DNA of 10,217 nucleotides from Anaerolineae bacterium (GCA_016929355.1 JAFGJA010000136.1:1-10217), one strand, 5' to 3'. Shown: positions 1 through 8,336, counted from the first letter of the stretch. Notes: generated by a model not told the origin, from the letters alone. Program-made: numbers and translations.

Positions 1-2
1 AC

Positions 3-35
3 ACCAGCCACGCCAAGTTTATTGAGGGATTATGA
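3..35 (+). CDS. 3' end of an upstream gene (very short fragment)
   Basis: One frame is open from the left edge to a TGA at 33-35. It would overlap the ATG of the next gene as ATGA, the same coupling seen at two junctions in the minus-strand operon of this window. Only ten codons are visible (ending AKFIEGL), so no product can be named. A second frame ends at a TGA at 23-25 and cannot be excluded as the true end. In many genomes the gene before a DUF3488 transglutaminase is a DUF58 protein with a MoxR ATPase further upstream; that would fit, but nothing in these bases shows it. Confidence 0.25.
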   Translation, partial: TSHAKFIEGL

Positions 36-2569
36 CCACAACTCAACCTATGCCATCGGCGCGCCCCCCTGCCGCGCAACCTCACCCGCACCGCCGTCGT
101 CGGTCCCGGCGCGCTGCCCCGCAAAATCCCTGGCGGCGACGTTTGCAGAATTATCTGCGCACCATCTTTTCGCGTGGTGATTTATCAAGTTTGCTGATCA
201 CGGCGGCGTTGATGGTTGTGACCGCGTTAGCCTTGAACGCGGCGGAATGGACTGAGGGACTTGAGGCGCTCGCTATCGTAAGTGCGTTGGCAGTTGGCTT
301 TGGTTTTTTGCTGGCCCGCAGTCATTATTCCGAACTGTTAGCGCTGATCATGAGCAGCGTATACAGTATCGTTGCGGTGCTCATCGTGTCCGCGCTGGTA
401 TTGGTCGATAACGGTGGCCTTATTCATCGCACGGATACGCTGTTGGGTCAGCTTAAAACGTGGCTGGTTGATGCGCTGGCGGGCGAACAACCAGTCAACG
501 ATGGTTTCGCGTTTGTGGTGTTCCTCTCGGTTCTGTTCTGGTATCTCGGTCATAACGCGGCGTGGCATATTTTCCGCGTGGATCGTGTTTGGCGTGTCAT
601 TCTGCCCACCGGTCTCGTCTTGATCACCAATCAATTTTACTACCAGGGCGACAATTCGCTGGACATCTACCTGATCATTTTTGTGATCTTGTCGCTGCTG
701 CTGCTGATCCGTTCGCATATTGACAACCGCGAATATGATTGGTTCGTCCACCGAATCAGTTTCCCAAACTATGTGCGGCGCGCCTTTTTCCAGGCGGGTG
801 GCGTGTTGGCGTTAGTCTTGGTACTCGTCGCCTGGACTGCACCGACAGGCGCAGATGATAAGAATCTGGATCGCGTCAAAGATTTGCTCTCCGGCGATAC
901 GTTTTATGATCTGGCTGAACTATGGAACCGGCTGTTTTCGTCGCTCGAAGCCGAAGGTATTGCCACCGCCGATTATTATGGTGGCGAGGAATTACGCTTA
1001 AGCGGCGCGATCCAATTGGGCGATCAGCCCGTCATGTACGTGAACGTTCCCCCTGGTCCGCGTTACTATTGGCGCTCAACGGTCTACGATGCCTACGATT
1101 TCAGTTCGTGGAGTTGGAAACATATCCGCACAGTGCGCGCCTATACGGATAATTCCGGTCTGGAATTGAATATCGGCCCGACAGTGCTTGGCGCGCGCAC
1201 GACGGTTGATCAGACGTTCATGGTGTTGTTGCGTTCGTCTAAGCTCGTATATACTGCGCCGCAGCCCATACGATTGGGTTTGCCGGTAGAAATTGAACTC
1301 GATTGTGTCGATGATTTGGGGCGAACCTGTGTCAGCGAAAAACAGCCCTCTGATGTGGCGATCATCCGCACGCGCGAAACCTTGCGGGCCGGTGATTCTT
1401 ACACGGTGACATCCTCGATCAGCACAGCCTCAGCAACGATGCTGCGCGGGGCCGGGCAAAATTATCCCTCGTGGGTGACGCGCCTGTACCTGCCCGCCAA
1501 CACGGGCAATATATCGCCGCGCGTGCGCGAACTCGCGGTACAAATCACCGCCGCATCCGGCGCGGTGACGCCCTACGATCAAGCTAAAGTGATCGAAGGC
1601 TGGCTGCGCACAAATATCACCTATAATGAATCGATTCCGGCCCCGCCATCAGGCAGCGATCCGGTTGAGTGGTTCTTGTTTGATACGCGGCAAGGCTATT
1701 GCAATTATTATGCAACGGCGATGGTGCTCATGCTGCGCTCACAGGGGATTCCAGCGCGCATGGCGGCGGGTTTTGCGCAAGGTGATTGGGATGACGAACG
1801 CGGCGCGTTTTTAGTCCGCGAACGGGATGCACATACCTGGGTTGAGGTCTATTTTCCTGACTATGGCTGGGTGGAATTTGAGCCAACGGCGGATGAAGCA
1901 CCCATCCCGCGTGAAGGCGATCAACAGTCTATGCCAGCACAGGCCACACCCACCCCCTGGCCTACGCCCACACCGCTCCCATCACCGACGCCCACCTCAG
2001 TCCCGCCAACGCAGGAAAGCGGCGCAGATACCACGCCCACCGATCCGGCATCGGCTCCCTTTGTCCCGGCGACGCCCACCCCCACCGCCACACCGTTACC
2101 CACCGCGACTCCGCCCCCACCTATTGGTGAAACCAGGGTTGGCGGGGATGAGGAAAACAGCGTGTTACAAACCGCCCTGCTGACCTTGGGCCTCTTTGCG
2201 CTGGTGATCTTGGCGGTGATCATGACGATCTTGTTCGTGATCTGGTACGTGGAATATCGCGGTCTGAGCGGACTCAATATCGTGGAACGCGCCTATGCTC
2301 GCATGACGATCTATGCGCGGTGGTTAGGACTCCGGTTCGACGATTCCGCCACGCCCGATGAACGCCGCCGCTACATGGTCAGCGAAATTCCCGAAGGCGA
2401 ACCGCCGATCAACGCCATTACGCAAGGCTATGTGCAAACCCGGTATGCTCCGGCGAATCAGGATGCCGAGTTTACAAACAGTAACATTGCGCAAGAAGCC
2501 TGGCGGGATGCGCGCTGGGTCTTTATCCGGCGCAAGATTGCGGAATTTTTCGGGCGCGAGCCGAAATGA
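32..2569 (+). CDS. Membrane-bound transglutaminase-like protein (TgpA/DUF3488 type, DUF4129-like tail)
   Basis: This 845-residue protein starts with a basic, proline-rich cytoplasmic stretch (1-50). Seven hydrophobic segments follow, at about 51-70, 79-95, 102-125, 159-177, 188-203, 211-229 and 253-271. The region from about 272 to 630 should lie outside the membrane and ends in a transglutaminase-like core: nucleophile Cys557 in GYCNYYATA, His601 in DAHTWVEVYFP and Glu617 in GWVEFEPT at the third triad position. A Pro/Thr-rich linker (about 635-700) leads to one more membrane helix (about 713-742) and a cytoplasmic tail resembling DUF4129. The layout is that of TgpA/DUF3488 proteins, which are thought to cleave or crosslink peptide or protein amides at the cell surface; the substrate is unknown. 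GAGG at 24-27 lies close before the ATG, and the start overlaps an upstream stop as ATGA, suggesting a downstream position in an operon. The family call is firm, the reaction is not. Confidence 0.9.
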   Translation: MTTTQPMPSARPPAAQPHPHRRRRSRRAAPQNPWRRRLQNYLRTIFSRGDLSSLLITAALMVVTALALNAAEWTEGLEALAIVSALAVGFGFLLARSHYSELLALIMSSVYSIVAVLIVSALVLVDNGGLIHRTDTLLGQLKTWLVDALAGEQPVNDGFAFVVFLSVLFWYLGHNAAWHIFRVDRVWRVILPTGLVLITNQFYYQGDNSLDIYLIIFVILSLLLLIRSHIDNREYDWFVHRISFPNYVRRAFFQAGGVLALVLVLVAWTAPTGADDKNLDRVKDLLSGDTFYDLAELWNRLFSSLEAEGIATADYYGGEELRLSGAIQLGDQPVMYVNVPPGPRYYWRSTVYDAYDFSSWSWKHIRTVRAYTDNSGLELNIGPTVLGARTTVDQTFMVLLRSSKLVYTAPQPIRLGLPVEIELDCVDDLGRTCVSEKQPSDVAIIRTRETLRAGDSYTVTSSISTASATMLRGAGQNYPSWVTRLYLPANTGNISPRVRELAVQITAASGAVTPYDQAKVIEGWLRTNITYNESIPAPPSGSDPVEWFLFDTRQGYCNYYATAMVLMLRSQGIPARMAAGFAQGDWDDERGAFLVRERDAHTWVEVYFPDYGWVEFEPTADEAPIPREGDQQSMPAQATPTPWPTPTPLPSPTPTSVPPTQESGADTTPTDPASAPFVPATPTPTATPLPTATPPPPIGETRVGGDEENSVLQTALLTLGLFALVILAVIMTILFVIWYVEYRGLSGLNIVERAYARMTIYARWLGLRFDDSATPDERRRYMVSEIPEGEPPINAITQGYVQTRYAPANQDAEFTNSNIAQEAWRDARWVFIRRKIAEFFGREPK

Positions 2570-2607
2570 CCTGGCATAGATTCACACATCCACAAAACTT
2601 ATTCAGG

Positions 2608-2639
2608 GCGGACGCCATGATTTTGATCGTGGCATCCGC
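2608..2639. terminator. Hairpin between convergent genes, candidate bidirectional terminator
   Basis: Bases 2608-2621 pair with 2626-2639 around a four-base TTTG loop. Thirteen of fourteen positions pair (twelve Watson-Crick and one T-G wobble), with one C-A mismatch at 2613/2634. The hairpin lies 38 bases after the stop of the rightward transglutaminase gene and 6 bases after the stop of the leftward ATPase gene, the usual place for a shared terminator. No strong T-tract follows on the + strand. On the - strand a short TTTT occurs about 10 bases beyond the stem, so intrinsic termination may be imperfect. Confidence 0.6.
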
Positions 2640-2645
2640 TTACAG

Positions 2646-3326
2646 TCACGATTCCTGAATCTGCCCATCACTCAAGTAGAGAATGGTATCAACATACTCA
2701 TCAACTAACGGATCGTGGCTGGACAACAACAGGGTTGTTTCGTTCTCATCCACGATCTGTTGAAAGAGCGCCATAATGTCGTGCGTTGTTTCGCTGTCCA
2801 TATCGCTAGTTGGCTCATCCGCCAGAATCAAGCGGGGCGCAGTGACGAGCGCGCGCGCAATCGCCACGCGCTGCTGCTGCCCGCCCGACATTTCCGAGGG
2901 ACGATGATCGGCCCACTGCAACAACCCCACGCGATCCAGTTGATTCAAAATGCGTTTGCGCCGTTCGGAACGCGGCATACGCACCAGCCGCAGCATGAGT
3001 TCCAGATTTTCATAGGCGGAAAAATTGGGCAAGAGGCCCGTTGACTGAAAAACAAAACCCACTTCACGTCGCCGCCACGCGGTACGCTGTGCATCACTCA
3101 ACGCCGTCAGATCGTGACCATACACCCGAATCAATCCGCCGGTTGGGGTATCTAACCCGGCAATGCAGTTGAGCAGTGTCGTTTTCCCACTCCCGGATCG
3201 CCCCTTGAGGACCACAAACTGCCCAGTCATGATCCGCAGCGAAACATGGCGCAGCGCATGGACGCTGGCGAAAGGGGTATGATAAACACGTTGTACATCC
3301 TGAACATCAATGGCTATATCGGTCAT
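2646..3326 (-). CDS. ABC transporter ATP-binding protein, MacB/LolD type
   Basis: This is a complete ABC nucleotide-binding protein of 226 residues, the usual length for LolD/MacB-type ATPases. From the chosen start the motifs are Walker A GRSGSGKTT at 42-50, Q-loop Gln94, signature MSGGQQQR at 146-153, Walker B LILADEP with catalytic Glu171, D-loop near 174-177 and switch His204. The ATG at 3326 forms ATGA with the stop of the preceding ATPase gene. An ATG ten codons further upstream (3356) is possible, but it would read 34 bases into that gene and add residues that no ATPase needs. It would power the FtsX-type permease encoded two genes upstream, either as a homodimer or paired with the neighbouring AbrB-fused ATPase. 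It is the last gene of the operon, followed by the hairpin at 2608-2639. The substrate cannot be read from the sequence. Confidence 0.9.
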   Translation of the reverse strand: MTDIAIDVQDVQRVYHTPFASVHALRHVSLRIMTGQFVVLKGRSGSGKTTLLNCIAGLDTPTGGLIRVYGHDLTALSDAQRTAWRRREVGFVFQSTGLLPNFSAYENLELMLRLVRMPRSERRKRILNQLDRVGLLQWADHRPSEMSGGQQQRVAIARALVTAPRLILADEPTSDMDSETTHDIMALFQQIVDENETTLLLSSHDPLVDEYVDTILYLSDGQIQES

Positions 3327-4324
3327 GATCGGTTTCGCCACAGCTTTCTTAACCACTTAAAATTCGATTCCTCCGCCGCGACAGGTGGCGCGATCCGTAT
3401 TTCTGCTTGCGATGATGTGTCTTCCAGATTGGTCACAGGCCGGATCAAAATCCCCCTCTCGGTCAATTCCATCTGGGCGCGATTGTAAAGGCCCACCTGT
3501 TCCCGAAATTCTTTCGGAATCTGCAAACGCCCCGCCGAATCCAGCACGATCAATTCTTCGAAGTGATCCTCATCCGGCGTATCTGGCGCAACCTGATCAT
3601 CCGGTTTGCGTCGCCGCCGCACCGTTTCCGTCGCCGTTTTGCCATCACGAATCGCCACAACACGCCCGACATGGTGCGCCACATCAGGATCGTGACTCAC
3701 AATCAAGATCGTGAGTCCTAATTCACGATTCAGACGTTGGAAGGTTTCATAAACATGTTTAGCCGTCACGGAATCTAATTCGCCGGTTGGCTCATCGGCC
3801 AGCAAAAGCTGCGGTTGGTTGACCATCGCCACTGCAATGGCGACGCGCTGTTGTTCGCCGCCGGACAGATGCGCAGGTTTATGATCGCGGCGATCCGCTA
3901 GCCCGACCAGTTCGAGCAGGTCTTCGGCGCGCTGCTGCACTTCACGCCCCACGACTCCGGCCATTGTCGCCGGGAGTTTGACATTTTCCAGCGCGGACAG
4001 GTAAGGGACTAGATTACGACTCCCCTGCTGCCACACAAACCCGACCTGACGCTGGCGGTAATCGTCTAACTCGCGCGTTGACATCTTCAGCAGGTTTTGG
4101 CCGTTGACCACCACTTTCCCCGCCGAAGGCCGGATCAGGCCGCCCAACACATTCATGAGCGTTGTTTTACCACTCCCGCTTGCGCCCACCACACCAATTA
4201 ATTCGCCCTGCTGCACCGTGATGTCAAGTCCCTGCAAGGCCAGCACTTCGATGTTAGCGACCTGAAAAATCTTCACTAACCCTTCGCAGATGATGAAGGC
4301 ATTTAGCTCATTTGTGGCGCTCAT
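3323..4324 (-). CDS. ABC transporter ATP-binding protein with C-terminal AbrB/SpoVT-like domain
   Basis: Residues 1-230 form a complete MacB/LolD-type ATPase: Walker A GASGSGKTT at 47-55, Q-loop Gln99, signature LSGGEQQR at 153-160, Walker B LLLADEP with catalytic Glu178, D-loop GELD at 181-184 and switch His211. At 333 residues it is about 100 longer than usual. The extra part has a charged hinge (about 234-256: RRRRKPDD then an acidic stretch), a segment at about 257-297 that matches the AbrB/SpoVT swapped-hairpin pattern (LDSAGRLQIPKEFREQVGL, then a strand ending ILIRPV), and a basic aromatic tail at 322-333. The start overlaps the permease stop by one base (TGATG), with GGGAG at 4335-4339 as a fair ribosome site. 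It should energise the neighbouring permease. The extra domain could mediate dimerisation, regulation or DNA binding; which one is not known. Confidence 0.9.
   Translation of the reverse strand: MSATNELNAFIICEGLVKIFQVANIEVLALQGLDITVQQGELIGVVGASGSGKTTLMNVLGGLIRPSAGKVVVNGQNLLKMSTRELDDYRQRQVGFVWQQGSRNLVPYLSALENVKLPATMAGVVGREVQQRAEDLLELVGLADRRDHKPAHLSGGEQQRVAIAVAMVNQPQLLLADEPTGELDSVTAKHVYETFQRLNRELGLTILIVSHDPDVAHHVGRVVAIRDGKTATETVRRRRKPDDQVAPDTPDEDHFEELIVLDSAGRLQIPKEFREQVGLYNRAQMELTERGILIRPVTNLEDTSSQAEIRIAPPVAAEESNFKWLRKLWRNRS
3434..3556 (-). other. AbrB/SpoVT-like domain inside the ATPase gene
   Basis: This part of the gene encodes residues 257-297. Its core follows the family pattern: a short strand, D-x-x-G-R-L-Q-I-P-K-E-F-R (262-274), E-Q-V-G-L, then a variable turn and a final I-L-I-R-P strand. 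Family members such as AbrB, SpoVT and MazE antitoxins use this fold to form intertwined dimers that bind DNA. Here the usual G-D turn after the GL is replaced by Y-N-R-A, and the domain sits behind an ATPase instead of standing alone. The call rests on pattern recognition by eye; a profile search would settle it. Confidence 0.75.
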
Positions 4325-7179
4325 CAGACCGTCTCTCCCAACTTAACCGCTTCGAAAATCCGCATCCGGCCCAGCACCACCAGCAGCAGCACCAGAATTG
4401 TGATGAACGTCGCCAAAAACAGCACCGTGATTTGCGCGATCTCGGTCCAGGCGATTTCCACGACATAAGGTGGCACTAATTCAGAGCGATCCGTGCTGAA
4501 TTGCAGGAAGGGGATATAGAGGCCGCTCACCGCCAACCCTAAGCCAACACCTAACCCCAGTCCACTGACGATCAGCAAACACAATTCCCAGGCGACGGAG
4601 AATATCATAGAAAGTTTGGAGAGGCCCACTGCCCGCAAAATGCCGAGTTCGACAATGCGGCGCTGGTACGAAAACAGCGTGTATAGGAAAAAGCCTAACA
4701 CCGTCACCAGCGATGAGGCGATGAAACCAATCGACAACATGCCAAACAGCCCTTGCCGTTCGGGTTGGGCTTGCGCGCGTTCAATACGCTGGAATGGGTC
4801 TTTGATAGTCACACCATCCGCCCCGCGCGACAGAATTTCTTTGGTGAGCACGGTGTTATCGAAATCGTCACTCGCCCGCGCCAACACCACATGGCTGAGT
4901 TCACCGCCCGCCTGCTCGAAGAGATAGTCAAGATTCCCGACAAAAAGTGGGCCATCTTCTTGAGGAAACCAGCGCGGGAAATAATCCAGCACACCGACGA
5001 TCTGCAATTCCACCGGGATGGTATCGCTATAAGATCGCACTTCCAGCCGGATAAAATCACCCTCTTGCAGCGACGTTGACTCAAGCACATCGCGTGACAC
5101 CAACACTGTATCATTTTGGGTGGCCAGCGCGTTCAGCAAATACCCCAGACGGTAATCGGTAAAATCAAATCGCCAGAAGCTAATCGCTCCAAAATCAGCG
5201 CGATCCACCCCGATAAATTTGCCATTCCACGATCCGGTGCTCAGTTTGGCCGTAGCTGAATATTCACCCAAACGGGTTGCGCGCTCGATATAGGGCATAT
5301 CGTTGAATTCCGCAATATGCATATAAACCGGGGCAGTGGCTTCGGTAGGATAGCCGCCAAAGAGAGGCTGCGGTTGGTTAAACACGCGAATCTCAACATC
5401 TGCCGCATAACGATAAAACTGCTGCTCGTAGAGATAACGGTCAATGGTGCGCGCGAACGATGCCATGAATGTGCCCAGGCCAATCGTGCAGATCAGCAGG
5501 ATCGAAGGCAGGTAGTAGGATTGGGGCGCGCGTTCAAGTTGGCGCGTGACAATCAACAAACCCACATTATCGGTAAGCTGCAACAGCCAACTGATGAAGC
5601 GCATGATCAGCGGCAAAAAACGCAGCGCGAACAGGGTCAGCGCGAAAACGGTTGCCGAGGGCAGCATATACAACAACGGATCGGAATAAGCATCTTCTAA
5701 TACGGCAGTTTCGCCGCTCTGATTCACAAAAAGACTGCCTTGCTGCACCAACCGGTAATAGAAGTAGCCGACCAGCGCCAGCAGCAAAATGTCCAAGCCC
5801 ATGCGCTGCCAGAGCGGGCGAGTTGACGTGCGGGCTTTGGCCTGTTTATACGAGATAATCGTGTGCCGCGCGGCGGATATGGTCGGGATCAAGTAGATCA
5901 GGACAGATAGCAGCAGTGCCGCCCCCGCCGCCAGCGTCAAAGTCGGTGGAAATGATACACGGAATGTATTAGTGCCGGAAAAGTCCATGAAACTGCGAAC
6001 TGATCCTAGCAGGCGCGTGAAGAAAGCCGCGACACCCGCGCCCGCGATCAGCGCAATAATACCCAGGATCAAGCCTTCCACTACGGCCAGACCCATCACC
6101 TGAAATGGCGAAGTGCCCCGGCTGCGATGCACGGCAGTTTCAATCCCGCGTTGTTCCACCGAAAGGCCGATCACCATCACAATAAAAATGAGCAGTAGAA
6201 TGAAAATTGGGATACTGAACGCGGTCAGCAGCAAGGTCAACACGCGCACGCTGCGTTGGTAGGGCCGCAGTTGTTGCACCGGTGATTTGTTGATTTGAGT
6301 TTTCGTCAGCAGTTGGTCAATCGTTTTGCTGACCGTTTCGTGCCCTTGAATGATCGCATCAACACGCGAGGTTGTGATTCCCTCGCCATTACTGATCAGA
6401 TACCACAAACTCAGATTGACTTCGATGTCCGTATAGGGCGCGATGCGATTCACAAATGTTTCGCGCGGAACCAGCAAAATATCATTAAACATGGTGGGAC
6501 CATAAAACCAATAGTGGTCCGCCTCATCACGCGCGCGCCACACCCCCACTACACGGACCATCCTGATCTGCTGGCTATCGTTTTGATCCACGCGCCAGTT
6601 ATAGCCCTGATACAGTTCGCCCACCTGAATCCCGACTTCCGAGGCGAACTGCTCGGTGATCATCACTTCGATCACACTGTCCGGCGCAGGATCGGTGGGC
6701 ACGGGAAAAGTGCCTTCGACCAGCTCAATATGATGTTCAATCTGCTCGATGGTCCCAAACGTGACAAATTCAATTTGTTTGTCGCGCTGGTAGTTTTCCT
6801 CATCACCGGGATACAACCGGAAATTCTCGGTTTCGACATGCTGGATCACCTGCTGCACATCCAGACCGAGATCGGCGGCAGCGTCCGTGCGGATATAGTC
6901 ATCGACAGCCAGGGTATCTTCCCAATTCACGGGATCATACCACGATCCGGCATATTGGATAATCAGCGAAAACGGTGGACGCGAGGATTCATTCGCCTGG
7001 GCATTCAAGCGTTCTTCCAACACGCGAAAGGCAACGGATTCCGCATAGATGGGCACAGTCAGCATCAGCGCCACCGCGACAGTCAGCCCAATCGTCAACG
7101 CCAGACTTAACAACGGTTGAGCTAACAACCGCTTGACGGCAACGATGACAATGGCACGCAGGCGTAACAGCGATCTCAT
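4324..7179 (-). CDS. FtsX-like ABC transporter permease with two FtsX halves
   Basis: This 951-residue permease has a likely ten-segment layout. One helix at about 18-46 is followed by an extracytoplasmic domain (about 47-310), then helices near 311-340, 361-388, 409-438, 462-477, 502-528 and 555-577. A second extracytoplasmic domain (about 580-810) precedes three C-terminal helices near 812-835, 858-887 and 907-937. Each half carries the short cytoplasmic coupling motif typical of FtsX proteins: EQRGIETAVHRSRGTS at 342-357 and VELGILRAVGLSK at 843-855. A single chain of this kind can supply both transmembrane halves, as in YbbP/LolC-like systems. Its start overlaps the adaptor stop as ATGA and there is no clear ribosome site of its own, so translation is probably coupled. 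Such permeases usually pass force from ATP hydrolysis to periplasmic or extracellular domains and do not form a classic channel. The substrate is unknown. Confidence 0.9.
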   Translation of the reverse strand: MRSLLRLRAIVIVAVKRLLAQPLLSLALTIGLTVAVALMLTVPIYAESVAFRVLEERLNAQANESSRPPFSLIIQYAGSWYDPVNWEDTLAVDDYIRTDAAADLGLDVQQVIQHVETENFRLYPGDEENYQRDKQIEFVTFGTIEQIEHHIELVEGTFPVPTDPAPDSVIEVMITEQFASEVGIQVGELYQGYNWRVDQNDSQQIRMVRVVGVWRARDEADHYWFYGPTMFNDILLVPRETFVNRIAPYTDIEVNLSLWYLISNGEGITTSRVDAIIQGHETVSKTIDQLLTKTQINKSPVQQLRPYQRSVRVLTLLLTAFSIPIFILLLIFIVMVIGLSVEQRGIETAVHRSRGTSPFQVMGLAVVEGLILGIIALIAGAGVAAFFTRLLGSVRSFMDFSGTNTFRVSFPPTLTLAAGAALLLSVLIYLIPTISAARHTIISYKQAKARTSTRPLWQRMGLDILLLALVGYFYYRLVQQGSLFVNQSGETAVLEDAYSDPLLYMLPSATVFALTLFALRFLPLIMRFISWLLQLTDNVGLLIVTRQLERAPQSYYLPSILLICTIGLGTFMASFARTIDRYLYEQQFYRYAADVEIRVFNQPQPLFGGYPTEATAPVYMHIAEFNDMPYIERATRLGEYSATAKLSTGSWNGKFIGVDRADFGAISFWRFDFTDYRLGYLLNALATQNDTVLVSRDVLESTSLQEGDFIRLEVRSYSDTIPVELQIVGVLDYFPRWFPQEDGPLFVGNLDYLFEQAGGELSHVVLARASDDFDNTVLTKEILSRGADGVTIKDPFQRIERAQAQPERQGLFGMLSIGFIASSLVTVLGFFLYTLFSYQRRIVELGILRAVGLSKLSMIFSVAWELCLLIVSGLGLGVGLGLAVSGLYIPFLQFSTDRSELVPPYVVEIAWTEIAQITVLFLATFITILVLLLVVLGRMRIFEAVKLGETV

Positions 7180-8336
7180 GGGCCGATCACCGTTTGATCG
7201 AGTTCGAGGCCAGCCACAATTTCGACACGATCCCCGCCAGTTAACCCTAATTCCACATCAATGCGCTGTTGAATACCATTTTCTTCGACGACCACAAAAT
7301 CACGCCCGTTGAACTCGCGCAAAGCATCCAATGGCAACCATAAAGCATCAGTACGTTCGGCAATCGTGATGATGATCGATACGCGATCCCCGACCTCGAA
7401 AGTGGCTCCTTCGGCGGGATCGTCAAACTGGATGCGGGTCATTTCATTATCGCCACTGCCAAAGGGGGCGGGCAAAGCGACGATCTTCCCGGCATAAACA
7501 TCACCCGGACGGTTGCGAATCTTGATCGTAACCGGCATCCCCTCGGTCAATTCGCTCATTTCGTCTGAAAGAAGCGAATCCTGTACTTCCAGTTCACTCA
7601 GATCAGCGATCGCACCAATGGTTTCATACGCGATCACGGCCTCGCCCACATCGAGACGCAAGGATAACACCCGCCCCGTTAGCGGCGCGATGAGTTGGGC
7701 CTTGTCAATTTCGGCTTCAATATCTTTCACATACTGTTCGGCGCGCGTGACAGCAACCTGTAATTCAGGATCGATCTCGATGGTGACTTCATCCAACGCC
7801 ACCTGAGCCAGATCGCGTAGAATTTCGCGTTCGCGGATCGTGAAAGTATCCTCAGCCGTAGGGGGGACCGCCGCTTGCGCGATGGCGTAATCCAACCGTA
7901 GCTGCGCCAGGTCTAGATTGAGTTGGGCGCGCTGCTGGCTATATGTGGCTTGATCTATCACACTTTGCAGCAGCGATTCGGCCACTTCCAGATCGGTTTG
8001 TGCCTGACGCAATTGTTCCTCTAACACTGAAGTGTCCAACCGGGCGAGCAGATCACCTGCCTGCACATCCACGTCGTCTTCAACAAAAATCGCTTCGACA
8101 CGCCCGTCTTGTGAGAAAAATACATCCTGACTGATGACGGGGGCAGTGCGCCCAAAAAATTCGCGCTCGTAGGTCACTGTGCCGCGCTGCACGGTATAGA
8201 TGGGTTTAGTTGGGACAATGGCGGTGGGAATAGGGCTGGGTTCGCCTTCGACGATAGGATCACCAAAAGTAGCTTGCGATCCACAACCGGTTAAAACCAG
8301 CACACTAATAATCGCAAGGAGAATAATTTTTTTCAC
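7176..8336 (-). CDS. HlyD/MacA-like membrane fusion (adaptor) lipoprotein
   Basis: The first gene of the exporter operon encodes a 386-residue adaptor. Residues 1-18 are a lipoprotein signal with lipobox L-T-G-C (lipidated Cys18), followed by a short Pro/Thr linker (about 32-45). The order is then that of periplasmic adaptor proteins: first half of a lipoyl-like domain (about 76-103), an alpha-helical hairpin rich in Gln, Leu and Glu (about 111-213), second lipoyl half (222-250, with IAPLTGRVLSLRLDVGEAV), a beta-barrel domain (about 251-330) and a membrane-proximal domain to the end. The start codon is GTG, with AGG about 5 bases upstream as a modest ribosome site; no upstream ATG fits. In MacA-type systems the adaptor links the FtsX permease to exported substrate. 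Here it would be anchored to the outer face of the cytoplasmic membrane. No outer-membrane partner is encoded in the window. Confidence 0.88.
   Translation of the reverse strand: MKKIILLAIISVLVLTGCGSQATFGDPIVEGEPSPIPTAIVPTKPIYTVQRGTVTYEREFFGRTAPVISQDVFFSQDGRVEAIFVEDDVDVQAGDLLARLDTSVLEEQLRQAQTDLEVAESLLQSVIDQATYSQQRAQLNLDLAQLRLDYAIAQAAVPPTAEDTFTIREREILRDLAQVALDEVTIEIDPELQVAVTRAEQYVKDIEAEIDKAQLIAPLTGRVLSLRLDVGEAVIAYETIGAIADLSELEVQDSLLSDEMSELTEGMPVTIKIRNRPGDVYAGKIVALPAPFGSGDNEMTRIQFDDPAEGATFEVGDRVSIIITIAERTDALWLPLDALREFNGRDFVVVEENGIQQRIDVELGLTGGDRVEIVAGLELDQTVIGP

Noticed and set aside
338..751. A 137-codon open frame on the - strand opposite the transglutaminase gene
   Set aside because: It covers the reverse complement of the membrane-helix region, is rich in Gln, Asp and His as such shadows are, and has no recognisable motif or ribosome site.
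1936..2125. Repetitive C/A-rich DNA that could be read as a tandem repeat
   Set aside because: The repetition follows from the Pro/Thr-rich linker of the protein; units vary in length and the reading frame is intact, so it is low-complexity coding sequence and not a distinct repeat element.
3327..3356. Upstream ATG (3356) as the start of the short ATPase
   Set aside because: The ATG at 3326 overlaps the preceding stop as ATGA, like other junctions here, and gives the standard ATPase N terminus; the ten extra residues have no family counterpart.
6295..7110. A 271-codon open frame on the + strand opposite the permease gene
   Set aside because: It lies wholly antisense to a well-supported permease, shows no family motif, and its composition looks like the mirror of a membrane-protein reading frame.
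7610..7617. Single GCGATCGC (HIP1) octamer as evidence of cyanobacterial origin
   Set aside because: Only one copy was noticed in 10 kb, whereas HIP1-rich genomes carry it far more often; with GATC this frequent, one copy is expected by chance.
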